From positions 1 through 12,177 of the forward strand of contig CAJWBY010000143.1 of assembly GCA_913020705.1 (NCBI GenBank): a stretch of 12,177 nucleotides of DNA, in the 5' to 3' direction. Of the stretch, positions 7,025 to 12,177 are shown piece by piece. Source of the stretch: an uncultured Colwellia sp. GTDB taxonomy: Bacteria; Pseudomonadota; Gammaproteobacteria; Enterobacterales; Alteromonadaceae. The notes under the pieces are model-generated. The model was not told the DNA's origin, ran no database searches, and was given only the letters and a program-made list of their open reading frames with translations. The position numbers were made by a program, and so were the translations under genes. How positions within the stretch are numbered: position 1 is the first letter of the stretch; every line of letters starts with the position of its first letter.

Positions 7025-8251
7025 ATGGAAAAAATAGAAGGTGTTAGAACAGTAAAGGAGGCAAATTGGTTAGATAAGCGTTGTCGTACCTTGGTACATT
7101 CTGTTTTTTCAAAATTATCTTATGGAGAATTAGAAGTCGTTGAAGGGGCTGACCATCATATATTCCCTGAGAAACAAGGATCTTCTGCGCTGAAGGGTAA
7201 AATTAATATACACGACGTGAGTGTTTACCGAGCTTTTGTTAAAGGCGGGAGTATTGGCGTTGCCGAAGCTTACATCGAAGGTAAGTGGAGTAGCCCAAAT
7301 CTCACTAATGTTATTCGTATATTTGCTAAAGATCAGCAACAAACTGATAATTTAGAAAACAAAACGTCGTGGAAGAATAGAATTGATAATACTGTCAGCC
7401 ATTGGCAAAATAGGAATACTCAATCAGGATCAAAACGAAATATTCTCGCACATTATGATATAGGCAATGAGCTATATACGCGATTCTTAGACCCTGAAAT
7501 GATGTATTCATCTGCGATATATCCACATGAAAATGCCACATTAGATGAAGCTCAAATTTATAAGTTAAGCACAATTTGTCAACGTTTATCATTATGTGAA
7601 GATGACCATTTATTAGAGATAGGAACAGGTTGGGGTGGTTTAGCTATTTATGCCGCCCAAAATTATGGGTGTAGAGTTACAACCACCACAATTTCTGATG
7701 AACAATACAATTATGCAAAATCTAGAATCAATGAATTGGGTTTACAAGACAAGATCACATTATTGAAAAAAGACTACCGTGATTTAACAGGAAGTTTTGA
7801 CAAAGTTGTGTCTATAGAAATGATTGAGGCAGTTGGATTCGAATTCCTTCCAAGCTTTTTTAAACAATGTAATGATCGTTTAAAAGAAGGTGGTAAGTTG
7901 TTAATTCAATCTATTACGATTGCAGATCAGCGTTTTAACCACTATAAAAAGAATGTTGATTTTATTCAACGTTATATATTTCCTGGTGGATTTTTACCAT
8001 CTGTGAATGTTCTTTCTCAGAATATTACAGATCATACGCGTTTAGTGATTGAATCTCTCGATGATATTGGTTTAGATTATGCGAAAACGCTTGCCCACTG
8101 GCGTGAAAACTTTTTAGCATCATGGACAACATTAACTGATCTAGGTTACGACGAGCAGTTTAAACGATTATGGTTATATTATTTTGCATATTGTGAAGGT
8201 GCCTTTATTGAACGTTCAACAAGTACCATTCATCTAGTTGCTAGAAAATAA
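7025..8251 (+). CDS. cfa: Cfa-like SAM-dependent fatty-acyl-phospholipid methyltransferase
   Basis: This 408-residue enzyme belongs to the cyclopropane-fatty-acyl-phospholipid synthase family, which moves a methyl group from S-adenosylmethionine to the double bond of an unsaturated acyl chain in the membrane. The N-terminal lipid-binding part (about 1-110) is followed by HYDIGNELYTRFLDPEMMYS (143-162), the SAM motif LLEIGTGWGG (196-205) and YIFPGGFLPS (317-326). Compared with E. coli Cfa, the bicarbonate-site residues Glu239 and Tyr317 are kept (E268, Y352), but Cys139 is T201 and His266 is Q295. The product might thus be a methyl-branched alkene rather than a ring; this is inference. An AGGAG ribosome binding site (7013-7017) precedes the ATG by seven bases. 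It appears to be the last gene of the operon. The symbol reflects the family, not a proven cyclopropane product. Confidence 0.9.
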   Translation: MEKIEGVRTVKEANWLDKRCRTLVHSVFSKLSYGELEVVEGADHHIFPEKQGSSALKGKINIHDVSVYRAFVKGGSIGVAEAYIEGKWSSPNLTNVIRIFAKDQQQTDNLENKTSWKNRIDNTVSHWQNRNTQSGSKRNILAHYDIGNELYTRFLDPEMMYSSAIYPHENATLDEAQIYKLSTICQRLSLCEDDHLLEIGTGWGGLAIYAAQNYGCRVTTTTISDEQYNYAKSRINELGLQDKITLLKKDYRDLTGSFDKVVSIEMIEAVGFEFLPSFFKQCNDRLKEGGKLLIQSITIADQRFNHYKKNVDFIQRYIFPGGFLPSVNVLSQNITDHTRLVIESLDDIGLDYAKTLAHWRENFLASWTTLTDLGYDEQFKRLWLYYFAYCEGAFIERSTSTIHLVARK

Positions 8252-8255
8252 TATA

Positions 8256-8318
8256 CATCTATCTATATCCCTGGCTTTATTCAGCTAATATTTATGAATA
8301 AAGTCAGTGAGATAGATG
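8256..8318. terminator. Nested inverted repeat after the lipid/photolyase operon; possible transcript end
   Basis: An inner stem pairs 8271-8283 with 8295-8307 (13 pairs, one of them G-U in RNA) around an 11-base loop. An outer stem pairs CATCTATCT (8256-8264) with AGATAGATG (8310-8318) across a small internal loop. It begins four bases after the methyltransferase stop. No long T-run follows, so intrinsic termination is uncertain; it may instead protect the mRNA 3' end. A second, weaker hairpin (AAACCT 8367-8372, AGGTTT 8379-8384) followed by TATTTAT could be the real stop. Confidence 0.5.
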
Positions 8319-8504
8319 CTTAATACCTTCAACACCTCATCCTCACTCTTCATTTTTCATCGCTCTAAACCTCATAGAAGGTTTATTTATCAAATTTAAT
8401 ATAGATCAATACATCAAGATGAACGGTTATATATTAATCCTTAGGTGTAACGGACAAGATATTACTGTAGATTAGGTTATTGTTCTCACTTTATACGATC
8501 TTCC

Positions 8505-9536
8505 ATGACAAATATTCGCTTGACCCAATACTCTCACGGTGCAGGCTGTGGCTGCAAAATCTCTCCATCTGTTCTTGATGTAATGCTTAAATCATCACTG
8601 GTTTTGCCAGATAATAACGCTCTTCTTGTGGGAAATAGTACAAAAGATGATGCAGCTGTTTTCGACATTGGAAACGATCAAGCTGTGATTTCAACGACTG
8701 ACTTCTTTATGCCAATTGTTGATGATCCAACAGACTTTGGTAAAATTGCCGCATGTAATGCCATCAGTGATGTATATGCAATGGGTGGTAAACCGTTAAT
8801 GGCTATAGCTATATTAGGATGGCCAGTAAATATTCTCGCGCCTGAAATTGCGCAACAAGTGCTTGATGGCGCAAGAGCAATTTGTGCTGAAGCAGGAATA
8901 CCTTTAGCAGGTGGACATTCTATTGATGCACCCGAACCTATATTTGGTTTAGCCGTTACAGGCTTAATAAATAAGGCCGAAATTAAGCGGAATAACACAG
9001 CAGGTGTTGGAGACCTTTTGTATATAACTAAGCCATTAGGTATTGGTATTTTAACTACTGCTGAAAAACAGGGGAAATTATTACCGGAACACGTAAGAAT
9101 AGCGCCTGACGTAATGAAAACTTTAAATATAATAGGGCAAAAATTTGCTGCTCTTGATTCAGTCACAGCGATGACTGATGTAACAGGCTTTGCACTTTTA
9201 GGGCATCTTTTGGAAATTTGTCAAGGAAGTGATGTTTCGGCTGTTTTAGATTTTAACAAGATACCATGCCTTGATTTCGTGAATGATTATATTGACCAAG
9301 GGTGTATACCGGGTGGTTGTGAACGTAATTTTAGTAGTTATGGTCATGATGTAAGCCTATTAAATGCAAAACAAAAAACACTGTTGTGTGATCCACAAAC
9401 AAGTGGAGGTTTACTTGTAACGGTTAGACCTGAAGGTAAAGAAGTTTTTGAAAGTATTTGCCAAGAGAATGGTCTTAACCTACAGCCAATTGGTGAATTA
9501 GTCCAAGCAACTGCACCCGCTGTAAGTTTATTATAA
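8505..9536 (+). CDS. selD: Selenide, water dikinase (selenophosphate synthetase)
   Basis: This 343-residue enzyme makes selenophosphate from selenide and ATP, the selenium donor for selenouridine in tRNA and for selenocysteine. It follows E. coli SelD closely: [14 protein letters not shown] at 5-18 with the catalytic Cys15 (E. coli Cys17) and Lys18, [64 protein letters not shown] and [11 protein letters not shown]. The catalytic position is a TGT/TGC-type cysteine and not an in-frame TGA, so this is the Cys form. The ATG gives the expected N-terminus but has no clear ribosome binding site. It overlaps selU by one base. The 253-base gap upstream contains the end of the lipid operon and presumably the selD promoter, but no convincing -35/-10 pair was found. 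Confidence 0.97.
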   Translation: MTNIRLTQYSHGAGCGCKISPSVLDVMLKSSLVLPDNNALLVGNSTKDDAAVFDIGNDQAVISTTDFFMPIVDDPTDFGKIAACNAISDVYAMGGKPLMAIAILGWPVNILAPEIAQQVLDGARAICAEAGIPLAGGHSIDAPEPIFGLAVTGLINKAEIKRNNTAGVGDLLYITKPLGIGILTTAEKQGKLLPEHVRIAPDVMKTLNIIGQKFAALDSVTAMTDVTGFALLGHLLEICQGSDVSAVLDFNKIPCLDFVNDYIDQGCIPGGCERNFSSYGHDVSLLNAKQKTLLCDPQTSGGLLVTVRPEGKEVFESICQENGLNLQPIGELVQATAPAVSLL

Positions 9537-10654
9537 TGTCTAATAATAAGGTTAAAACTTCAAGAGTAGAGCAAACAAACAATGAGGTCTTACGGGCTAT
9601 CATTAGCAATAAAATTCCTTTAATGGATGTACGAGCACCAGTCGAATTTGAAAAGGGAGCTTTTAATCATTCGGTTAATTTACCCCTTATGAATAATACA
9701 GAACGAGCTGAAGTAGGGCTTTGTTATAAAGTAAATGGACAAGAGGCTGCTATTGCTCTGGGTAATTCACTTGTATCAGGAAACAATAAAGATAATCGTC
9801 TGGATCAATGGAAGGATTTTACAAAGTCAAATCCAAATGGATATTTATATTGTTTTCGTGGTGGTTTACGGTCACAAACTGTGCAACGTTGGTTAAAGGA
9901 ATCAGAAGTTAATTACCCACTTATTAATGGTGGATATAAAGCTCTTCGTCAATTTTTGATCAATGAGATTGAACAATTAGCCTCACACCCTTTAATTATT
10001 TTAGCGGGTAATACCGGAAGTGGTAAAACACCTTTTTTAGCACACTGTAATAATAGTCTAGATTTAGAAGGCGCAGCAGGTCACCGTGGTTCAAGTTTTG
10101 GAAGCTTTGTTACTGCTCAGTCAAGCCAAATTAATTTTGAAAATAAACTGGCTGAACAGTACATCACGAGTAACTTCGCTTTAGGACAAAAAATAGTATT
10201 AGAAGATGAAGGACGATTAATTGGTAGCGTTCATTTACCTGAAAGTTTAAGACAATCGATGGCATTCGCACCCGTTGTCGTTATTGAAGAAAGTTTAGAT
10301 TACCGACTCGAAAAGATATACCAAGAATATATTATAAAAATGACTGCTCAGTACGAAGCAACATATGGAACAGAACAAGGATTTATATACTTTAGTAAAT
10401 ATTTAGAGCATGGATTATTTAAAGTAAGAAAACGTCTAGGTTCAGAACGTTATAGTCAATTAAGGCTTATTCAATGTGATGCTTTAGCCCATCAAAATAA
10501 TGGTATACTTCACCATCATTTTGATTGGTTGAAACCTTTACTCAGTGAATATTATGACCCTATGTATCAATATCAATTATCTCAGAAGTCGGAAAGAATT
10601 ATATATCGTGGTAATAACGCGGAATGTTTAGCTTTTATAAATAATAGATTATAA
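9536..10654 (+). CDS. selU: tRNA 2-selenouridine synthase (rhodanese + P-loop)
   Basis: This 372-residue protein (also named MnmH or YbbB; E. coli 364) replaces the sulfur of 2-thiouridine at wobble position 34 of tRNA(Lys/Glu/Gln) with selenium, using selenophosphate, through a geranylated intermediate. The N-terminal rhodanese domain (about 15-140) carries [15 protein letters not shown] and the active cysteine C106 in [12 protein letters not shown]. The C-terminal part has a Walker A loop GNTGSGKT (158-165) and [14 protein letters not shown] (176-189), the hallmark of the family. The start codon shares its A with the selD stop (TAATG), so the two are co-translated, which ties selenophosphate supply to its user. 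No other selenium-using gene is visible, so this locus may serve tRNA modification only; the rest of the genome would decide that. Confidence 0.96.
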   Translation: MSNNKVKTSRVEQTNNEVLRAIISNKIPLMDVRAPVEFEKGAFNHSVNLPLMNNTERAEVGLCYKVNGQEAAIALGNSLVSGNNKDNRLDQWKDFTKSNPNGYLYCFRGGLRSQTVQRWLKESEVNYPLINGGYKALRQFLINEIEQLASHPLIILAGNTGSGKTPFLAHCNNSLDLEGAAGHRGSSFGSFVTAQSSQINFENKLAEQYITSNFALGQKIVLEDEGRLIGSVHLPESLRQSMAFAPVVVIEESLDYRLEKIYQEYIIKMTAQYEATYGTEQGFIYFSKYLEHGLFKVRKRLGSERYSQLRLIQCDALAHQNNGILHHHFDWLKPLLSEYYDPMYQYQLSQKSERIIYRGNNAECLAFINNRL

Positions 10655-10693
10655 ATACACATAATTAAATTCACATAGAATCAAAGTCTTGCG

Positions 10694-10707
10694 GGTAACG
10701 TGTTACC
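10694..10707. promoter_or_regulatory. Operator-like inverted repeat GGTAAC-gt-GTTACC
   Basis: Two perfect 6-bp arms separated by two bases lie in the 140-base gap after selU. They sit just upstream of a possible promoter for the PH-domain gene (CTTGTG at 10714-10719, TATAAC at 10736-10741, 16-base spacing). The symmetry fits a dimeric regulator site; the regulator is unknown. Confidence 0.35.
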
Positions 10708-10749
10708 AAAATACTTGTGTTAAAAGAAAAATTTTTATAACTAACCATA

Positions 10750-10776
10750 ATTACTTATCTTTTGTAAATAAGTAAT
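10750..10776 (+). repeat. 9-bp hairpin in the leader of the PH-domain gene
   Basis: ATTACTTAT (10750-10758) and ATAAGTAAT (10768-10776) are perfectly complementary across a nine-base loop. The stem ends nine bases before the GGAG ribosome binding site (10785-10788) of the gene at 10795. It could modulate translation, or be a binding site at DNA level. No T-run follows. Confidence 0.45.
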
Positions 10777-10794
10777 CATTATAACGGAGTACGT

Positions 10795-11172
10795 ATGATA
10801 GATTTTAAGAACTTATCAGTGTTTAAATTGAAACCAATAGAAATAGATGACGTGAGAGAGGATTTTCATAAATTTTTAATTGATGGCGAATCGATATTTG
10901 CTGGATTTAAGAGTATAAGAGACCAAGTTATTTTCACGAATAAAAGAATTATAGCAGCCAATGTTCAAGGGATCACAGGTTCTAAAGTTGATTACACATC
11001 ATTACCCTACAGTAAGATTCAAGCGTTTTCAGTTGAATCATCGGGTACATTAGATTTGGATTGTGAAATTGAGGTTTATGTTAGCGAATTAGGTATGGCT
11101 AAGTTTGAAATAAAAGGGTCTTTTGATCTCATACAGTTCAATCAGCATATTAGCAAACATGTTCTTGCGTAG
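10795..11172 (+). CDS. Bacterial PH-domain protein (bPH_1 / DUF1696-like)
   Basis: This 125-residue soluble protein looks like a single bacterial pleckstrin-homology-like domain. Typical features are the GESIFAGFKSIRDQVIFTNKR segment (about 31-51; the 'F/L-T-N-K-R' turn is characteristic), IIAANVQGITGSKVDYTSLPYSKIQAFSVES (about 52-82), a run of beta strands (EIEVYVSELGMAKFEIKG), and a closing helix DLIQFNQHISKHVL. It has neither a signal peptide nor a membrane helix. The function of stand-alone bPH_1 proteins is not known in general; they can form oligomeric rings. A good ribosome binding site (CGGAG, 10784-10788) supports the ATG. It is probably a single-gene unit: 140 bases separate it from selU and 152 from the next small gene. 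Confidence 0.82.
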   Translation: MIDFKNLSVFKLKPIEIDDVREDFHKFLIDGESIFAGFKSIRDQVIFTNKRIIAANVQGITGSKVDYTSLPYSKIQAFSVESSGTLDLDCEIEVYVSELGMAKFEIKGSFDLIQFNQHISKHVLA

Positions 11173-11287
11173 ACCTTTCATTAAACCGTTAGTTTTAGGT
11201 GTTGTTATCCAATTTATACAAGCATTATAGCCAATGTACATAATGCCAATTTCGTGAAGACAGCAGTTATTAATAAAATATCATACC

Positions 11288-11303
11288 CAAAGCTATAGCT
11301 TTG
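11288..11303. promoter_or_regulatory. 16-bp perfect palindrome upstream of the lysine-rich small gene
   Basis: CAAAGCTATAGCTTTG reads the same on both strands. It ends 21 bases before the ATG of the small gene, and AGCTAT is repeated once more at 11304-11309. It may be an operator or, in RNA, a short hairpin close to the ribosome binding site. No known regulator is recognised. Confidence 0.4.
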
Positions 11304-11313
11304 AGCTATGAAG

Positions 11314-11319
11314 AGGTGA
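11314..11319 (+). promoter_or_regulatory. Strong ribosome binding site setting the start at 11325
   Basis: AGGTGA, within AAGAGGTGAT, lies five bases before ATG 11325. It decides against the in-frame TTG at 11301, which is itself inside the palindrome and has no ribosome binding site. Confidence 0.75.
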
Positions 11320-11324
11320 TACCA

Positions 11325-11492
11325 ATGGCTAAGCAAAATTACTCTTTCGAGAAACGTCAGAAAGAAATAGCAAAAAAGAAAAAGAAAGAAGGGAAACGCT
11401 TGAAAAAAACAAGTGCAGCTGAAAGCAATGCACAAGAGGATCAACCTTCGCAACAAAGTGACACTAATTTAGAAACTATCGAAAATGCATAA
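11325..11492 (+). CDS. Small lysine-rich conserved-type protein of unknown function
   Basis: This is a 55-residue, highly charged protein: MAKQNYSFEKRQKEIAKKKK opens it, with a basic, helix-prone N-terminal half (residues 1-28, more than a third Lys/Arg) and an acidic, Gln/Ser/Glu-rich, probably disordered tail (29-55). Similar short proteins starting MAK-x-NYSFEKRQ occur in many gammaproteobacteria, from memory, but their role is not known. The basic half could bind RNA, ribosomes or DNA; this is inference from charge alone. A strong ribosome binding site at 11314-11319 and a perfect palindrome at 11288-11303 precede it, and a 16-bp hairpin (11498-11539) follows, so it appears to be an independent unit. 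The antisense frame over this region is a hydrophobic mirror of the lysine codons and is not a gene. Confidence 0.75.
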   Translation: MAKQNYSFEKRQKEIAKKKKKEGKRLKKTSAAESNAQEDQPSQQSDTNLETIENA

Positions 11493-11497
11493 CAATC

Positions 11498-11539
11498 TAA
11501 AATGATAGAAAAATAGCATTTTGTTTTTCTATCATTTTA
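11498..11539. terminator. AT-rich 16-bp perfect hairpin, probable terminator
   Basis: The arms 11498-11513 and 11524-11539 are perfectly complementary around a 10-base loop (core GATAG/CTATC flanked by A- and T-runs). It begins five bases after the stop of the small lysine-rich gene. The A-run on the left arm and T-run on the right would allow termination on either strand, though the stem has few G-C pairs. Confidence 0.7.
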
Positions 11540-11583
11540 ACTTAACCTTTATTTCATCTTTCTCAAAGTACTGAGTACGAATT

Positions 11584-11889
11584 ATGAAAATGCTGTATTC
11601 CAACGAAAACAATTTCCTTGTGAGCAATGTGAAAAATATCATTGAATCACATGGTATAAAAACATTTATTAGGAATGAATTTGCACAGGGTGCAATTGGT
11701 GAGGTTTCAGCTGTTGATTCTTGGCCTGAACTTTGGGTATTTGATGATGCAGATTTCGAACAAGCAATGGATATTTTAGAATCTTCGAAAAAGGTTGTTA
11801 GAGGTGAGGATTGGGTCTGTAACTATTGTTCGGAAACAAATGATCCATCATTTGAAATCTGTTGGAATTGCCAAATTGCTACCACTTAA
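11584..11889 (+). CDS. DUF2007 domain protein with C-terminal RanBP2-type zinc finger
   Basis: This 101-residue protein has an N-terminal DUF2007 (putative signal-transducing, ferredoxin-like) domain at about 1-70: LYSNENNFLVSNVKNIIESHGI (4-25), FIRNE (28-32), and ELWVFDDADFEQAMDIL (49-65). The C-terminal tail has W77-x-C79-x2-C82-x3-N86-x6-C93-x2-C96, an exact fit to the RanBP2-type zinc finger spacing, so one zinc ion is expected. In eukaryotes such fingers bind RNA or ubiquitin; in this bacterial setting the partner is unknown. The ATG at 11584 has only a weak GAG upstream, and a second ATG two codons later is possible. The perfect hairpin just upstream separates it from the lysine-rich gene, so it probably has its own promoter, though none stands out in the 44 bases between. 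Confidence 0.85.
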   Translation: MKMLYSNENNFLVSNVKNIIESHGIKTFIRNEFAQGAIGEVSAVDSWPELWVFDDADFEQAMDILESSKKVVRGEDWVCNYCSETNDPSFEICWNCQIATT

Positions 11890-12028
11890 ATAATTATGGG
11901 GTAAAGATTTATATTTTAAGCCTATTGATTTGAAGTATTTTAGGGTAAATAATATAAACGTATTTTCTTCATGCTAATTTTAAATATTAGTTCTTCATGA
12001 ACATCTGTTTTTACCGTCTTCCTTCGCA

Positions 12029-12034
12029 TATAAT
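12029..12034 (+). promoter_or_regulatory. Possible -10 box for the MYG1-like gene
   Basis: A perfect TATAAT lies 87 bases before the ATG at 12122, in a 232-base gene-free stretch. No good -35 element is found at the usual distance, and the region is AT-rich, so chance occurrence is quite possible. Confidence 0.3.
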
Positions 12035-12121
12035 CTATCAGGTAATTTTACTTATATTATATTTTAAGCCGTAAATTTACTCCAATAACTTCTTATTCCT
12101 TTCTAAAATGAAATAAAACTT

Positions 12122-12177
12122 ATGACTAATATAACCATAGCAACTCACAACGGTAATTTTCATGCAGATGATGTTTT
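12122..12177 (+). CDS. Probable MYG1/UPF0160-family metal-dependent hydrolase, 5' end only
   Basis: The window ends after 18 codons and two bases of this gene. The visible N-terminus, MTNITIATHNGNFHADDV, matches the opening of MYG1-type (UPF0160) proteins, a DHH-like phosphoesterase/nuclease family. Its THNGxFHxDD motif supplies metal ligands (H9, H14, D16 and/or D17). Nothing can be said of the rest of the protein. It is preceded by a 232-base gene-free AT-rich stretch holding a possible -10 box at 12029 and a 14-base direct repeat, and there is no clear ribosome binding site. The family call rests on one short motif, so it is probable rather than certain. Confidence 0.72.
   Translation, partial: MTNITIATHNGNFHADDV

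Noticed and set aside
8420..8476. Short 18-codon frame starting ATGAACGG in the gap before selD
   Set aside because: It has no ribosome binding site, no recognisable family and is within the length expected by chance.
8549..8555. Possible selenocysteine at the SelD catalytic position
   Set aside because: The codons in GCGCK are ordinary cysteine codons; there is no in-frame TGA.
8678..9166. 162-residue open frame on the minus strand inside selD
   Set aside because: It lies wholly opposite highly conserved SelD motifs, has no ribosome binding site and resembles no family; it is a codon-bias shadow.
11301..11324. Upstream TTG start for the lysine-rich small gene
   Set aside because: It falls inside the palindrome and lacks a ribosome binding site, whereas ATG 11325 has AGGTGA five bases before it.
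11214..11456. 80-residue hydrophobic minus-strand frame that looks like a membrane protein
   Set aside because: Its Phe/Leu-rich stretch is the complement of the lysine codons of the small + strand gene, which has the better start signal.

Overview
The window reads as AT-rich chromosomal DNA of a marine gammaproteobacterium, most like the Alteromonadales (Colwellia/Thalassotalea type). This is inferred from base composition, protein style (SelD is close to the E. coli protein) and gene order, not from a database search. All recognisable genes are on the + strand. No rRNA, tRNA, insertion sequence, CRISPR array or phage gene was seen.

Region 1 (45-8251) looks like one nine-gene operon. It starts with an ECF sigma factor and its overlapping ChrR-type zinc/cupin anti-sigma factor, the regulator pair known for singlet-oxygen and photo-oxidative stress. 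Next come a RudS-type TudS(DUF523)-DUF1722 fusion (tRNA 4-thiouridine desulfidase), a class I CPD photolyase starting at TTG, a SnoaL/NTF2-like protein, a short-chain dehydrogenase, a COG2907 FAD-dependent oxidoreductase, a DUF1365 protein and a Cfa-like SAM methyltransferase. Together these suggest a light-damage programme: DNA repair, removal of the UVA-absorbing tRNA base s4U, and remodelling of unsaturated membrane lipids. The methyltransferase differs from E. coli Cfa at two bicarbonate-site positions, so its product may not be a cyclopropane ring. The operon is followed by a nested inverted repeat (8256-8318).

Region 2 (8505-10654) is a selD-selU pair overlapping by one base. SelD makes selenophosphate and SelU uses it to convert 2-thiouridine at tRNA position 34 to 2-selenouridine. 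No selA, selB or selenoprotein is visible here.

Region 3 (10795-11889) holds three small single genes: a bacterial PH-domain protein, a lysine-rich 55-residue protein preceded by a 16-bp perfect palindrome and a strong ribosome binding site, and a DUF2007 protein ending in a RanBP2-type zinc finger. A 16-bp perfect AT-rich hairpin separates the last two. The window ends inside the first 18 codons of a probable MYG1/UPF0160-family gene (from 12122).

The ChrR-photolyase-lipid cluster resembles clusters known in marine bacteria and overlaps the R. sphaeroides RpoE regulon, so it is not wholly new. The parts most worth following up are the s4U eraser under ECF/ChrR control, the unassigned lipid chemistry, and the SnoaL/SDR pair.
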